Positions 20,327-30,525 of a DNA stretch of 64,000 nt are shown here, piece by piece. A model generated the notes under the pieces. It ran no database searches. It was not told the origin of the DNA and saw only the letters and a list, made by a program, of their open reading frames with translations. The DNA comes from Haliscomenobacter sp. (GTDB lineage Bacteria; Bacteroidota; Bacteroidia; Chitinophagales; Saprospiraceae), in contig NZ_JADKCX010000032.1 of NCBI RefSeq assembly GCF_016718685.1, forward strand, positions 1 to 64,000, given 5' to 3'. How positions within the stretch are numbered: position 1 is the first letter of the stretch; the number at the start of each line of letters is the position of its first letter. The translations under genes and the position numbers were made by a program.

Positions 20327-22060
20327 ATGAAACCAACGCCTAACTTTTTTTTATTTTTTTTTATTTTTCTTTCCTCTCAGTCCATTTTGGCTCAACAAGT
20401 GGGGTCACCGAGCGGAGCCGAGGTGTACCCAATCAGTAAAAGCACCATTTCGGATCAGGCCATGGTGGTTTCACCCCATCCTATTTCTTCTCAAGTCGGT
20501 TTGGACATCCTCAAACAAGGTGGCAATGCCATTGATGCCGCTATTGCCATACAGTTTGCCATTGCGGTAGTTTATCCGCGGGCAGGAAACATTGGTGGTG
20601 GTGGATTAATGGTGTTGCGCACGAAAGATGGCAAATTTGAGGCCCTTGATTACCGCGAGAAAGCCCCCGCCAAAGCTGGCCGCGATATGTACCTCGACGC
20701 CCAAGGCAATGTGGTACCCCGCCTCAGTATTGAAGGGCATTTGGCTGCGGGGGTCCCGGGAACAGTAGCAGGCATGATTGCCGCGCATAAAAAACATGGA
20801 AAATTACCTTTCAAAGTGTTGATTCAACCCGCTATCGATTTGGCCAAAGAGGGTTATAAAATTACCCAGGGCGAAGTAGATCGCCTCAATGGCAACCAGG
20901 CCGCGTTTAAAAAATACAATGCTGAAGACAATGCCCTGGTGAAAGCCGACCCCTGGAAATTGGGCGATGTATTGGTGCAACCCAATCTGGCTGCCACCCT
21001 CGAGCGTATTCAAAAAAAGGGAAAGGCTGGCTTTTACAAAGGCCAAACCGCTGATTACATCGTGGCGGAAATGGGTAAAGGCAATGGTTTGATTTCCCAT
21101 CAAGACCTCAAAAATTACGATGCCCGCTGGCGACAGCCCGTGGAAGCCACCTACAAAAACTACCACATCGTGTCCATGCCGCCGCCTTCCAGTGGGGGCA
21201 TCATCATTTTACAGTTGATGAAAATCATGGAGCGTTTCCCGTTGGCGGAATGGGGTTTCCAGTCGCTCAACGCAGTACACCTCATGGCTGAAGCCGAACG
21301 CCGCGTGTATGCCGACCGGGCACATACATGGGGGACCCTGATTTTTTTCAGGTTCCTCAGGATTCATTGCTCAACGACAAGTATTTGCGCCAACGCATGT
21401 CCAATTACAATCCCACCCAGGCTACCCCCAGCAAAGATATCCTGGCGGGAGATTTTCGCAGCATTAGCAAAGAGAGTTTTGAAACCGAACACACTTCGGT
21501 GGTTGACGCAAAAGGCAACGCCGTGGCGGTAACCACTACCCTCAATTCCAATTTTGGCAACAAAGTTATGGTACACGGAGCCGGTTTTTTGCTCAACAAC
21601 GAAATGGACGATTTTAGCGCGAAAGCAGGCGTGCCCAACCAGTTTGGACTGGTGGGTAGTGAAGCAAACTCGATTCAACCCAATAAACGGATGCTGAGCG
21701 CGATGTCGCCTACCATTGTAGAAAAGGACGGGCAATTGTTTTTGGTGCTTGGAGCTCCGGGCGGTTCCACCATCATTACTGCAGTATTTCCAGGTGATGA
21801 TGAACGTGATTGAGTTTGGTATGCCCGTTGATGAAGCGATCAAAGCCGGGCGCTTCCACAACCAATGGCTACCCGATGAAATTTGGGTAGAAAAAGCCGC
21901 ACTGACCCCAGAACTGCGCAAAGAACTGGAGCTTTTGGGCCACAAATTGCGCGAAGTGAATTACATGGCGGTAGTAAAAGCAATCATGCGTTTGCCAAAC
22001 GGGAAACTACACGGTGCTGGAGATCCAAGGAATCCGGATGATGACGCGAAGGGTTACTAA
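20327..22060 (+). CDS. ggt: Gamma-glutamyltransferase (two apparent frameshifts)
   Basis: The three frames join into about 577 residues. A signal peptide (FFLFFFIFLSSQSILAQ) precedes the large-subunit motifs GGNAIDAAIAIQFAIAVVYP and GNIGGGGLMVL. The autocleavage site is EHTSVVDAKGNAVAVT, where Thr becomes the small-subunit nucleophile; later come APGGSTIIT and a DEAIKAGRFHNQWLPD C-terminal stretch. The enzyme transfers or hydrolyses the gamma-glutamyl group of glutathione in the periplasm. Breaks lie near 21330 (a G5 run) and near 21790. All catalytic segments are present. ATG 20327 directly precedes the signal peptide. The 3' end overlaps lutC, which is convergent, by 4 bp. Confidence 0.93.
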
Positions 22061-22647
22061 TTGTCCATTAAAAACGCCGTCATGGTGCGGGCTCCGTGGG
22101 CACCCAAAACGAGTGACTGCTCAATGTCCGCTGTTTTGGAAGGCCCGGCAATAAATACCCCAAAGCCATAATCCTTCCCTTGCAACCGCTGATAAGCCTG
22201 ATGCATGTTGGGGCAAAGCTGATCGACGGGCAACACGACAGCCAGGTGCTGACAAATAAAAGGTGCTACCCTTTGGCCAAAGTTCGCTTCGGTAACCCAA
22301 ATGGCTCCATTTTCGGCAACACCAAATTCGCCGGAAATAATGGCCAATTCTACATTGGCCAATGCGTGCGGATCGCTTGGAGCTGGAATGGGTTCGGCAA
22401 TGCTGAACAAGGCTGGAATGGACGTAACCATGCGCCCAGGATAAGGATGCTCACGCAAATGGGTTTCGATGGCTGCATAGTTGGACACACGCTGAACCTT
22501 GCCACCAATCAGCGTCAAAATGGTCATAAATTGATCGAGCAACTCGGTTGTACGCGCAGGAAACAAACCCAAATCGGGTAGCGGCCGTTCATCTTGCGGT
22601 TGATTGGCCCTTACTTTGGCCAGGATTTGATCGCGTGAATTTGACAT
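22057..22647 (-). CDS. lutC: LutC/YkgG-type LUD-domain lactate utilization protein
   Basis: The protein has 196 residues and is intact. The LUD fold is shown by SNSRDQILAKVRAN at the N-terminus, VELAIISGEFGVAENGAIWVTE in the middle, and the C-terminal FIAGPSKTADIEQSLVLGAHGARTMTAFL. LutC is a subunit of the LutABC L-lactate dehydrogenase complex. It starts 2 bp after the lutB stop codon, so the two are translationally coupled. Confidence 0.92.
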   Translation of the reverse strand: MSNSRDQILAKVRANQPQDERPLPDLGLFPARTTELLDQFMTILTLIGGKVQRVSNYAAIETHLREHPYPGRMVTSIPALFSIAEPIPAPSDPHALANVELAIISGEFGVAENGAIWVTEANFGQRVAPFICQHLAVVLPVDQLCPNMHQAYQRLQGKDYGFGVFIAGPSKTADIEQSLVLGAHGARTMTAFLMDN

Positions 22648-22649
22648 GC

Positions 22650-24022
22650 TTACTTACGGTTTTTTAGGTACCACTCCCGAAAAGACTCCTGCGGTGCTTC
22701 CGGCATTTCGCGTTGTTTGAACCAGGGATTCATTGAATTATTCACCATTCCGGGTATGTTGCGCAAAGCCCAGCGTCCCATTTTGCCCATACTCCGGTAC
22801 ACGCCAGGATTGGACAATACGCTGGACATCACTTTGAGGGCCATTTTTTTACCAAAATCTACCTTGCCTTGTCTGGTCAATTCTTGCCGCCATTCGTACA
22901 ACTGTTCGTGGATGTTGATTTTCACCGGGCAAACATTCGAGCAAGAACCACAAAGCGTAGAGGCAAAAGGCAGGTCGGAATACTTGCTCATGTCCAAGTT
23001 GGGCGCCAAAATAGCGCCAATTGGCCCGGCTACGGCGTTGTGGTAGGAATGCCCTCCGCTGCGGCGGTATACCGGACAAGTATTCATACAAGCCCCACAA
23101 CGGATGCATTTCAAGGAATTGCGGAAGGCTGCGCGACCTAGTTGTTGGCTGCGGCCATTGTCCACCAGTACGATGTGCAATTGCGCCCCCTGCACGTGGG
23201 TTTTTAAAATGGCTGGAATACGGTAATGGGTTGGCCTGTGGCACTTCTGGCCAGTAGTCTTAGAAATACGCCTAGGTCTTCTGCTCTAGGAATTATTTTT
23301 TCAAAACCCATGCAGGCAATGTGTACATCGGCCAGGTGCACGCCCATATCGGCGTTGCCTTCGTTGGTGCAGACTACAAATTCACCGGTTTCGGCAATGG
23401 CGAAATTCACACCCGTCAGCGCTACTTTACGGGTCAGGAATTTATCGCGCAAGTGCTGGCGTGCCGCTTCGGTGAGTAATTGCGGGTCGGCATTGCCCTT
23501 AGGTGTACCCAAATGTTCGTGAAACAACTCCCCTATTTCCTCTTTTTTCCAATGGATGCAGGGCATCACGATGTGGCTGGGGGGTTCTTCGGCCAATTGG
23601 ACGATGCGTTCGCCGAGGTCGGTATCCACAACATCTATCCCGTTTTCGGCCAAAAAATCATTGAGGTGGCATTCTTCGGTGAGCATGGACTTGGACTTGA
23701 CCATGCGTTGTGCGCCTGCTTCCTGCAAAATCGACAATACGATGCGGTTGTGCTCAGCGGCATCGGCAGCCCAATGGACGATGGCTCCGTTGGCCAAGGC
23801 CTTGCTCTCAAACTCGGTGAGGTAATCCGCCAAATTGCCCAAAACGTTGTCTTTGATGGCTGAAGCGGCAGCGCGTAGGGCTTCCCAATCTTCGCTCAGG
23901 GTATGGGCGGCTTTGTCGCGTTTCTCGCGAATCCACCACAGGGTTGCGTCGTGCCAATCCACCCGGGGTTCATCGGCGTTGAAGCGTTGGGAAAGTTCGG
24001 GATGTTTGGGTATTGCGGACAT
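22650..24022 (-). CDS. lutB: LutB-type iron-sulfur lactate utilization protein (one apparent frameshift)
   Basis: About 457 residues when joined. The N-terminal half is a LUD domain (VKSKSMLTEECHLNDFLAEN; NFAIAETGEFVVCTNEGNAD; ARSATGQPITVF). The C-terminal half has two ferredoxin-like clusters, CIRCGACMNTCPVYR and CGSCSNVCPVKI, then a DUF3390-like tail. The break is in a short T run near 23205-23215: the restored frame reads VFQPFLKTHVQGAQLH. Together with LutA and LutC it oxidises L-lactate to pyruvate. The start at 24022 (MSAIPKHPELSQRF) is preferred to the upstream in-frame start at 24067. lutA is not in this window. Confidence 0.92.
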
Positions 24023-24110
24023 TGGGTTACGAATTTCGGAATAAAGAAACAGCTTTTTAGAGACCAAACCTACTTGTACCTACCTGTTTTTTAAGCAAAA
24101 GCGACTATGA

Positions 24111-24282
24111 ACGCGGATGACGCGGATTTGGCGGATTTACGCGGATTGGCTTAGCCGGGGGGGGGGGGTGGGTTGTCCGCAACAAATTGCACTTAATTAA
24201 TAAGAAAAATTCTTTGTCTTTTCCCTATTTTGCCTATGGCAAAATTAGAATCCGCGTAAATCCGCCATCCGCGTCATCCGCG
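24111..24282. repeat. Inverted repeat of CGCGGAT-type tract flanking a loop
   Basis: Left arm 24111-24147 (acgcggatgacgcggatttg, continuing gcggatttacgcggatt) is matched by the reverse complement at 24249-24282 with one small gap. The intervening about 100 bp contains a G11-like run and an AT-rich stretch. It lies upstream of lutB on the minus strand and after the dehydrogenase small-subunit gene. Confidence 0.75.
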
Positions 24283-24327
24283 CTCCCATTATGCATTAGC
24301 GAAAGCACCGCAGGTGCTGAGCATCGT

Positions 24328-24926
24328 TTATTCATTCCAAGCATTACCCACTTCCTTGAGGGCCATACAAGCAATATAATCCCCTGGAACCGGATCGTAG
24401 CTCAGGATATTTTTTCCCACTTCTTCGGAAGTATAATAACCAAAGAGGGTCAAACTTTTCAGCTGGCGGAAAAAAGCTACTGGACTAGGCGGTGCCAGGG
24501 TAATGCCCCAAACCGAAGGAGGAAACTTGCCCGCCGCCTCATCCATTGTCAGCAAAAAAGCAGTGCGGTCTTCAGGGGTACATTCCACAAAAGATTTGCC
24601 GTATTTGTTGGTACAATCTTTGTCCATTTGCGCCAATCCTACAACAAAATCGGTTTGATCTGCTTTCCAGAAACCTCTTTCAGCATCTTGTCGATGAACT
24701 GCGGCACAGCAAGTTCTTTGGCCCCTGGTGTTTTGGTTTTTGGCAGGATGGTTTCGGTGATTTCAGCCAGCGTATTGGCTTGTTCTTTGGACAAAAACAC
24801 GGGGTTCCAATCCAGGTTGACCTTGGCTTCGGCCTGGCAACTGATGAACAAACTCGTCAGCGTAGCCGAAGAAACGGCGTAGCCTACAAACAAGCCAGAA
24901 GATTTGAGTAATTCACGACGATTCAT
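24328..24926 (-). CDS. Gluconate 2-dehydrogenase subunit 3 family protein (one apparent frameshift)
   Basis: About 199 residues when joined. The N-terminus (NRRELLKSSGLFVGYAVSSA, then SLFISCQ) looks like a twin-arginine or lipoprotein-type export signal. LSKEQANTLAEITETILP and VPQFIDKML are typical of the family. The break is near 24650: the restored frame reads KPDFVVGLAQMDKDCTNKYG, continuing to the C-terminal SPVAFFRQLKSLTLFGYYTSE. Family members are small subunits that help export and assemble flavin dehydrogenases. It sits 12 bp after the GMC gene, so it is the partner of that enzyme. Confidence 0.88.
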
Positions 24927-24938
24927 CTTCCAATTCTT

Positions 24939-26662
24939 TTATAGGTTGCTTTTTTTCAATTCATTGAACGCAAAATCCGCTGCCCGCGCTGTCAAGGCCA
25001 TGTAGGTGATGGAGGGATTGACACAAGATGAGGAGGTCATGCAGGCGCCATCGGTCACAAAAACGTTGGATACGGCATGAAGTTGGTTGTTGCCATTGAG
25101 CACCGAAGTTTTGGGGTCGCGCCCCATCCGGGCGGTGCCCATTTCGTGTACACCTACGCCCATACCACCCGCGTAATCGAAGGTAATCACTTCCTTGAAT
25201 CCTGCGGCACTGAGCATTTCCGCCGCGTCGTTTTTCATGGCTTCGCGCATCTTTAGCTCGTTTTCGCGGATTTTGGCATTGAGCACCAAAAGCGGCAAAC
25301 CCCATTGGTCTTTTTTATCGGCATCGAGGCTGGCCTGGTTTTCATGGTAGGGCAAACACTCCCCGAAACCCATCAAAGCCATGCTCCAAGGTCCGGGTTT
25401 GAAGAGGGATTCTTTAAAATCTGCTCCCACGCCAGGAGTGTCCGCTCCCCTACCCCAATTGGCACGACTGCCGCCGTTGCCTTGGTAATCATACCCCCGC
25501 AGGAAGTTGGGGTTTTTGGTTTTTTCATCCAAATTCGCAAAGCGGGGAATGAACAGCCCGGTAGGGCGCCGCCCTTATAGTATTGGTCTTCCAGGCCTTC
25601 GTAAACACCCATGGCGCCTGTGCGGTAGTGGTGATCCATGAGGTTGTGACCCAACTCGCCGCTGTCGTTGCCCATTCCGTTGGGGAAACGAGCGGAGGTA
25701 GAATTCAGTAAGATTTGGGTACTGGCCAATGTTGAGGCACAGCAAAAAATCACTTTGGCGTAAAATTCGATCATTTCTTTGCTCTCGCTGTCCACTACCC
25801 GTACCCCCGTAGCTTTTTGGGTCTTTTCGTCATAAATGATGGAATGCGCCACCGAATTGGGGCGAATCGCAAAATTCTTGGTCAGGTTGGCAGCGGGCAA
25901 AGTTGCGGAATTGCTACTGAAATACGCGCCGAATGGGCAGCCACGCGAGCAACGATTGCGGTTTTGGCATTTGCCCCGGCCCAATTCCAGGTGCCAGGGC
26001 TGTGGCTCGGTGAGGTGGGCAACCCTGCCAATGGTGATGTTGCGGCCTCGGAATTTTTGCTCCACTTCTTTTTTGAAGTGTTGCTCCAGGCAATTGAGCT
26101 CCATCGGTGGCAGGAAATAGCCATCTGGAAGGTGGGAAAGCCCTAGTTTTTCACCGCTGATGCCTACAAATTTTTCTACATAAGTGTACCAGGGCGCAAT
26201 GTCTTTGTAGCGGATTGGCCAATCAACGGCGATGCCTTCTTTGGCGTTGGCTTCAAAATCGAGGTCACTCCAGCGGTAGCAATGTTTGCCCCAGGTGAGG
26301 GAACGCCCACCCACGTGGTTGCCGCGAATCCAATCGAAACGCTCTTTTTCAAGGTAAGGGTCTTCGAGGTCGTTGGTAAAAAAATGTTTGGTAGATTCTC
26401 CCACAAAACCACTGCGGATCTGGATATGGTACTTTTCGCGGTCTTCGGCTGTGAGTGCGCCACGGTGCTCAAATTCCCAGTGGTCGAGGTTCATGGTCGG
26501 GTAATCTTCGAGATGATTGACCATGCGCCCTTTTTCGAGTACCAGGGTTTTGAGCCCTTTTTCACACAATTCTTTGGCGGCCCAGCCGCCGCTCATGCCT
26601 GAACCGATGACAATGGCGTCGTATGTATTGGTTTTGTTGAGTTTGGTGTTGAGATTGGCCAT
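24939..26662 (-). CDS. GMC-type FAD-dependent oxidoreductase (one apparent frameshift)
   Basis: About 574 residues when joined. The FAD-binding dinucleotide motif is DAIVIGSGMSGGWAAKEL at residues 13-30. Further GMC landmarks are NHVGGRSLTWGKHCYRWS, CSRGCPFGAYFSSNSATLP, and the C-terminal HEMGTARMG with NPSITYMALTARAAD, where the catalytic His/Asn pair of the family lies. The break is near 25570 in a GC-rich tract. With the adjacent small subunit and a haem protein upstream it resembles the gluconate/sorbitol-type membrane dehydrogenases, but the substrate cannot be read from sequence. Confidence 0.92.
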
Positions 26663-26708
26663 ATGCTTACAGATGTAGGATTGCGGAGGGTCTTCGTTTT
26701 GCGATTTA

Positions 26709-26803
26709 CTAAGGTGCCTCTTTGGTGTCTGAGGATTCTAAGGTGGTGAAAAAAGCGCTCTTTCACCACCTTAGAATCCTCAGACACCAAAGAGGCACCT
26801 TAG
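26709..26803. repeat. Perfect 43-bp-arm hairpin
   Basis: Arms 26709-26751 and 26761-26803 are exact reverse complements (left arm starts CTAAGGTGCCTCTTTGGTGT) around a 9-nt loop AAAGCGCTC. It lies between the haem-protein gene and the GMC gene, which are on the same strand, so it would form a very stable stem in a shared transcript. No transposase or target-site signal is evident. Confidence 0.9.
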
Positions 26804-26826
26804 CATTTGGAACATGTAAACTACAA

Positions 26827-27338
26827 TTATTTCCCAGGAGGAGGCCCTGGCCGCTTGGGCATCACCAAACTAGCCGTCGGATACTGCGCCTTGATGGAAT
26901 CCATACTCATTCTGGCCCAGTCGATCAAGGCAGTTTTTCCTCTTCGGTCAACTTGGCTTCCGGGTGCCGCCCCAGCCAGGTGTAGGAGGGTAAGGGCATT
27001 TCACCTTCGTCCACCGTTTCAATAACTTCTTCAAATTTGTGGTTTTGAATGGCAATTTTCATCGAAGTGAAATTCGAAAAATTCAGGTGCCGTTTCCCGT
27101 CCTTGACGTGGTTGGCTAGCAACCAGCCAACTGGCTGAATATTGGCGTACCAGGGGTATTCGGTTTTATTGCTGTGGCAATCGTTACAGGCCTTATCTAA
27201 AATGCCTTGAATGTAATAAGGCCCCGGGTATTTTTTATGCACATCGTAGGTAAGGTCATTCGAGGTATTGCGCTCGGGGCGAATGAACTGAATGAGGACG
27301 AGGATGGCTCCCAAAACAAGCATGATTTTCTTCAACAT
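26827..27338 (-). CDS. Haem-binding domain (cytochrome c-like) protein (one apparent frameshift)
   Basis: About 170 residues from ATG 27338. An N-terminal hydrophobic anchor (KKIMLVLGAILVLIQFI) is followed by ACNDCHSNKTEYPWYANIQP, a c-type haem site with the CxxCH motif, and PVGWLLANHVKDGKRHLNFS. The track is interrupted near 26942 in an A run; the restored frame reads EEEKTALIDWARMSMDSIKA and ends with a proline-rich tail PGPPPGK. It precedes the GMC dehydrogenase in the transcription direction and may be its electron acceptor. Confidence 0.85.
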
Positions 27339-27480
27339 GTCGATTTCATTTTGATACAAAAAAAGGTTCAATCAAAATGGGCTTATGCTCTGCAAAATAA
27401 CACGAAGTAGGGAGCAATAGTGAAAACCGATGTTTTTTTTTAAAGGTATTTGGAAAGTTCAGAAACTCTATTAATTTTGC

Positions 27481-27504
27481 AGTGTACTAGTAAACTAATA
27501 CACT
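27481..27504. promoter_or_regulatory. 24-bp dyad, GntR-like operator candidate
   Basis: AGTGTACTAGTA and ACTAATACACT-type half-sites form a 24-bp near-perfect dyad (AGTGTAnTAGT repeated inverted), 7 bp before an ATG at 27511. The layout, with the dyad just upstream of a start codon, resembles autoregulated YtrA/GntR-type operons. The gene it would control is lost in the corrupted stretch that follows. Confidence 0.4.
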
Positions 27505-27519
27505 ATAACAATGATTCAC

Positions 27520-28470
27520 TCCCTCCGGGAGGCGGGAGCGGGAACGGCGGCGGGTTTGCGCGCGCGCGGCCGCGCTGCGGGCCCGGGGTGGGCTCCGGTC
27601 CTGCTTCCGGGACGCCGGGGGGGGGGTAAAGGCCCAGGGGGCCGGCACCCCCCAAAAAGCGCGGCCCGCCCCGCGCGGCCCCCCCCCCCCCCCCCCCCCC
27701 AGAGGGTAACCCTTCAGCCCCGCCCAAACGGCCTTTCCGGGCCCCGGTTGTTTTTTGGGCCTTTTTCCCCCCCCCGGTTTGTGGTTTGGCTTCCCGGGAC
27801 CGGGTTGGGGTTCCCCCTTTTGGGCTTTGGGGGGGGGGGATTGTTTGCCTACTCTCCCCCCCCTGGGGGGCGCCGCGCCCCCCTTTCGGTTTTTTCAAAC
27901 TCGCCCCCCCCCCCCCGCCCCCCCCCGTTTGCCCCGCCTTCCCGCCCCCCCCCCCCGCCCCCCCCCCCCAGCCGGGGCGAAAAAATGGGCCCAAAGTGGG
28001 GGCCCCGGCCCCCCGGCCCTTCCCCCTCGCCCCAAATTTCCCGGGGCCCCCCCCCCGCCCCCCCCCCCCCCCCCTCCCCGGAGGGCCTCTCCGGACACCC
28101 AAGGCACCAAACGGCCCCCCGTGCCAACAAAGGGTCGGGCGGCTAGAGGGGGCGGGGCCGCCCGGACCCCGCCCCGGTCCGCCCCCTCCCCCCGGGGCGG
28201 CCCCCCGCCCCGGGGGGGCGGGGCTCGCGCCCCCCGGGCGGGGGGCGGGGCCCAAGGGGGGCCCCCCCCCCCCGGGGGCCCTTCCCCTCCTTGACGGCAC
28301 TCGCCCCACGCACAACCTTGTCTTTTTGCTGTCTTTGCCTTTAGCGCCGTTTGTTTTGGGGGCGGGGGGCGGGGGGGGGGGGGGGGGGGGGGGGGGGGGC
28401 GGGGGGCGCGTGGGCGCGGGGCACCCCCCCCCGGGCCCGCCCCGCCGGCCCCCCCCCCCCCCCCGCCGCC
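27520..28470. other. Corrupted poly-C/poly-G stretch, no trustworthy gene
   Basis: About 950 bp made mainly of runs of C and G, some longer than 20, with almost no A or T. Flanking sequence is normal. All six-frame ORFs here are proline- or glycine-rich and resemble no protein. A short patch near 28290-28355 has normal composition. I read it as a base-calling or assembly artefact that replaced a real segment of unknown length. There is no feature here that can be annotated safely. Confidence 0.85.
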
Positions 28471-28474
28471 ACGC

Positions 28475-28972
28475 TATGCTCATTTGCCTCGATACCGATT
28501 ACCGCGCCCCCGGAGGCGCCTACGTCCTCTTCGACTCCTGGGAAGCCACCGAACCGGCACAAGTCAACTGTGTGCGGGTCGAACAGGTTGCGCCTTATGA
28601 ACCGTGGCGCTTTTTAAGCGGGAATTGCCAGGATTGTTACAAGCCTTAGCCGCTGTCGATGTCCCCCTCGAAGCCATTTTGATTGACGCCTACGTCTGGC
28701 TGGATGAAGGACGGGGTGGTTTGGGCTGGTACTTGTACGAGGCTTTGGAACAAAAGATTCCGGTGGTAGGAATTGCTAAAACGCAGTTTCGACCTGCTGA
28801 AAAAGTAGCGATTCCGGTGCTGCGAGGTGAAAGTAAAAATCCGCTGTGGGTAACGGCGATTGGTATGGAGGTAGCTTTTGCGGCGGAAAAGGTACAGGAG
28901 ATGGCAGGGGAATTTCGAATTCCTGAGATGCTGAAGCTGGTCGATGGGCGCTGTCGGGAGTGGGTTGTTTAA
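28475..28972 (+). CDS. nfi: Endonuclease V-like protein (one apparent frameshift)
   Basis: About 166 residues, starting MLICLDTDYRAPGGAYVLFD, where the D of LDTDY fits the first metal ligand. After a break near 28600 it continues ALFKRELPGLLQALAAVD, in which the E fits the second acid, then ILIDAYVWLDEGRGGLGWYL with the third acidic residue, and KIPVVGIAKTQF. Endonuclease V nicks DNA or RNA next to deoxyinosine or inosine. The N-terminus borders the corrupted stretch, so the true start could be further upstream. Residues 5' of position 28475 cannot be trusted. Confidence 0.8.
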
Positions 28973-29061
28973 ACTGTTTTTTTACATATAACCTTAAAAA
29001 CTGGAGATAAACTTTCTCGCCAATCTTAAAAACCCTATATTGGAAGACAAACCAACCAGTA

Positions 29062-29634
29062 ATGGCTTCCAATTCTAATGCCGAGACGATCATCAATGCG
29101 CTTCAAGCCGGAGACTCACACGCAATTGAAGCGCTTTACGCCCATCATCGAGAAGGCTTCTTCCGTTGGGCAAGTTATCGGTTTGAAGGCAACCGCCAGG
29201 ATTTTGAAGATGCCTGGCAAGACGCCATCATCGCATTCTATCAACAAGTGATTCAGGGTAAACTACTACATCTTCGCCATGAAGTACGCACTTGGCTGTA
29301 TGCAGTCGGGTACAAACGTTTGTTAAACAACAAGCGCAAGTTGAAGCGTATTCTTTGGAAAGATCAAATTGATGATGCGCTGGTGGTTATTGACTTTGAG
29401 CAAGAAAGTGTTGATCCTGAGAAAATAAAATTCCTGCACGCGGCACTGAAATCCATGTCTTCACAATGCCGAGAACTATTGGTAGCACGTTACTACCAGA
29501 ATTTAGGCATTGAAGAAATACAACAGAACTGGAATTTAAAAAATTCCAACACGACCAGTGCTACCTTATCCCGTTGTTTGGGTCGTTTGAAAGATTGTTT
29601 CAAAAAAACATTCACCACTTTTTCCAATGGATGA
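29062..29634 (+). CDS. ECF-type RNA polymerase sigma factor
   Basis: The protein has 190 residues with sigma-2 (FFRWASYRFEGNRQDFEDAW and QDAIIAFYQQVIQGK) and sigma-4 (LKSMSSQCRELLVARYYQN, then GIEEIQQNWNLKNSNTTSA). It is intact. The next gene starts inside its last codons (8-bp overlap) and encodes a single-pass membrane protein, the usual arrangement of sigma and anti-sigma. A TPR-CHAT protein follows. Which promoters it recognises is not visible from this window. Confidence 0.88.
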   Translation: MASNSNAETIINALQAGDSHAIEALYAHHREGFFRWASYRFEGNRQDFEDAWQDAIIAFYQQVIQGKLLHLRHEVRTWLYAVGYKRLLNNKRKLKRILWKDQIDDALVVIDFEQESVDPEKIKFLHAALKSMSSQCRELLVARYYQNLGIEEIQQNWNLKNSNTTSATLSRCLGRLKDCFKKTFTTFSNG

Positions 29635-30493
29635 AATTGCACAAGATCTAATTGAACGTTACCACCAGAACGCGCTAAATCCAGAGGAAAAAAGGGAGTT
29701 TCAGCGCCGAATCAACACCGACGACGACTTCGCCAAAGAAGTGCAATGGCATGAACTGGCATTGGAAGCTATTCGTTTGGAGGGGGAAAAAGAATTACGC
29801 CGCCGCTTGACCACCAAGGGAATAGAACTGGACAAGAAAGCCCCAAAGCGTCCTACTACATTTTCCTGGCTATGGGTTCTGCTAATGGTTGTTGTTTTAG
29901 CATTAGGGCTTTGGTTCATCTATCCTAAAAGTACAAGAGATGAGGCAACTTCGCCCACTGCGCCTACTGAGAAGGCCTTTCCCACGCTCCCCTCTAGCCC
30001 AAAATCACTTGATCCCGCCCCTGATCCCCCTCAAGCTCAAATCAAACCGGCATCAGTCGATGGCAAAAAAGTCTTTGCTGCTTATTTTGAGCCTTATCGG
30101 GATGAATCGCTGGAGCTCAGTGTTCGAGGTAACGCAGCCGAAAAACCAAGCCCTCAAGAATATTTTCAGCAATTGTACTGGGAGGGGAAATATTCTGCCG
30201 CGCTCATCGCCTTTGATTCTTTGAACAGTTTTGCGCAGCAAGACAAGACTAATCTTTTTTTAAAGGCAAATTGTCTTTTACACGCCAAGCAAGGTAAAAC
30301 AGCTGCCTCGATATTGGAAGACATGACGCAAAAAGGGCCTTCACGTTTTATGGAGCAGGTGCCCTGGTATTTGGCATTGAGTTATTTACAAACAGGCCAG
30401 ATCGAAAAAGCCATGAGCGTTTTGGATGAAATTGTTGAAAAAAAGGGGGTGCACTTTGAAAATGCTACACAGTTGTACCAAGCCTTGAAGTGA
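29627..30493 (+). CDS. Membrane-anchored TPR protein, putative anti-sigma factor
   Basis: The protein has 288 residues. The N-terminal about 75 residues are cytosolic and helical (IAQDLIERYHQNALNPEEKR); one transmembrane segment spans about residues 78-99 (FSWLWVLLMVVVLALGLWFI). A proline-rich linker leads to a C-terminal TPR-like part (KYSAALIAFDSLNSF; LALSYLQTGQIEKAMSVLDE). It overlaps the sigma gene by 8 bp, so translation is coupled. I infer that the N-terminal part binds the sigma factor; no ZAS zinc motif (HxxxCxxC) is present. The TPR part may contact the TPR-CHAT product. Confidence 0.75.
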   Translation: MDEIAQDLIERYHQNALNPEEKREFQRRINTDDDFAKEVQWHELALEAIRLEGEKELRRRLTTKGIELDKKAPKRPTTFSWLWVLLMVVVLALGLWFIYPKSTRDEATSPTAPTEKAFPTLPSSPKSLDPAPDPPQAQIKPASVDGKKVFAAYFEPYRDESLELSVRGNAAEKPSPQEYFQQLYWEGKYSAALIAFDSLNSFAQQDKTNLFLKANCLLHAKQGKTAASILEDMTQKGPSRFMEQVPWYLALSYLQTGQIEKAMSVLDEIVEKKGVHFENATQLYQALK

Positions 30494-30525
30494 TTCTATT
30501 TGCCTAATTTTCAATCCATATCCAC

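Noticed and set aside
27503..28649. Overlapping ORFs of up to 326 codons rich in proline and glycine
   Set aside because: They arise from poly-C/poly-G runs; all frames are open because stop codons need A/T.
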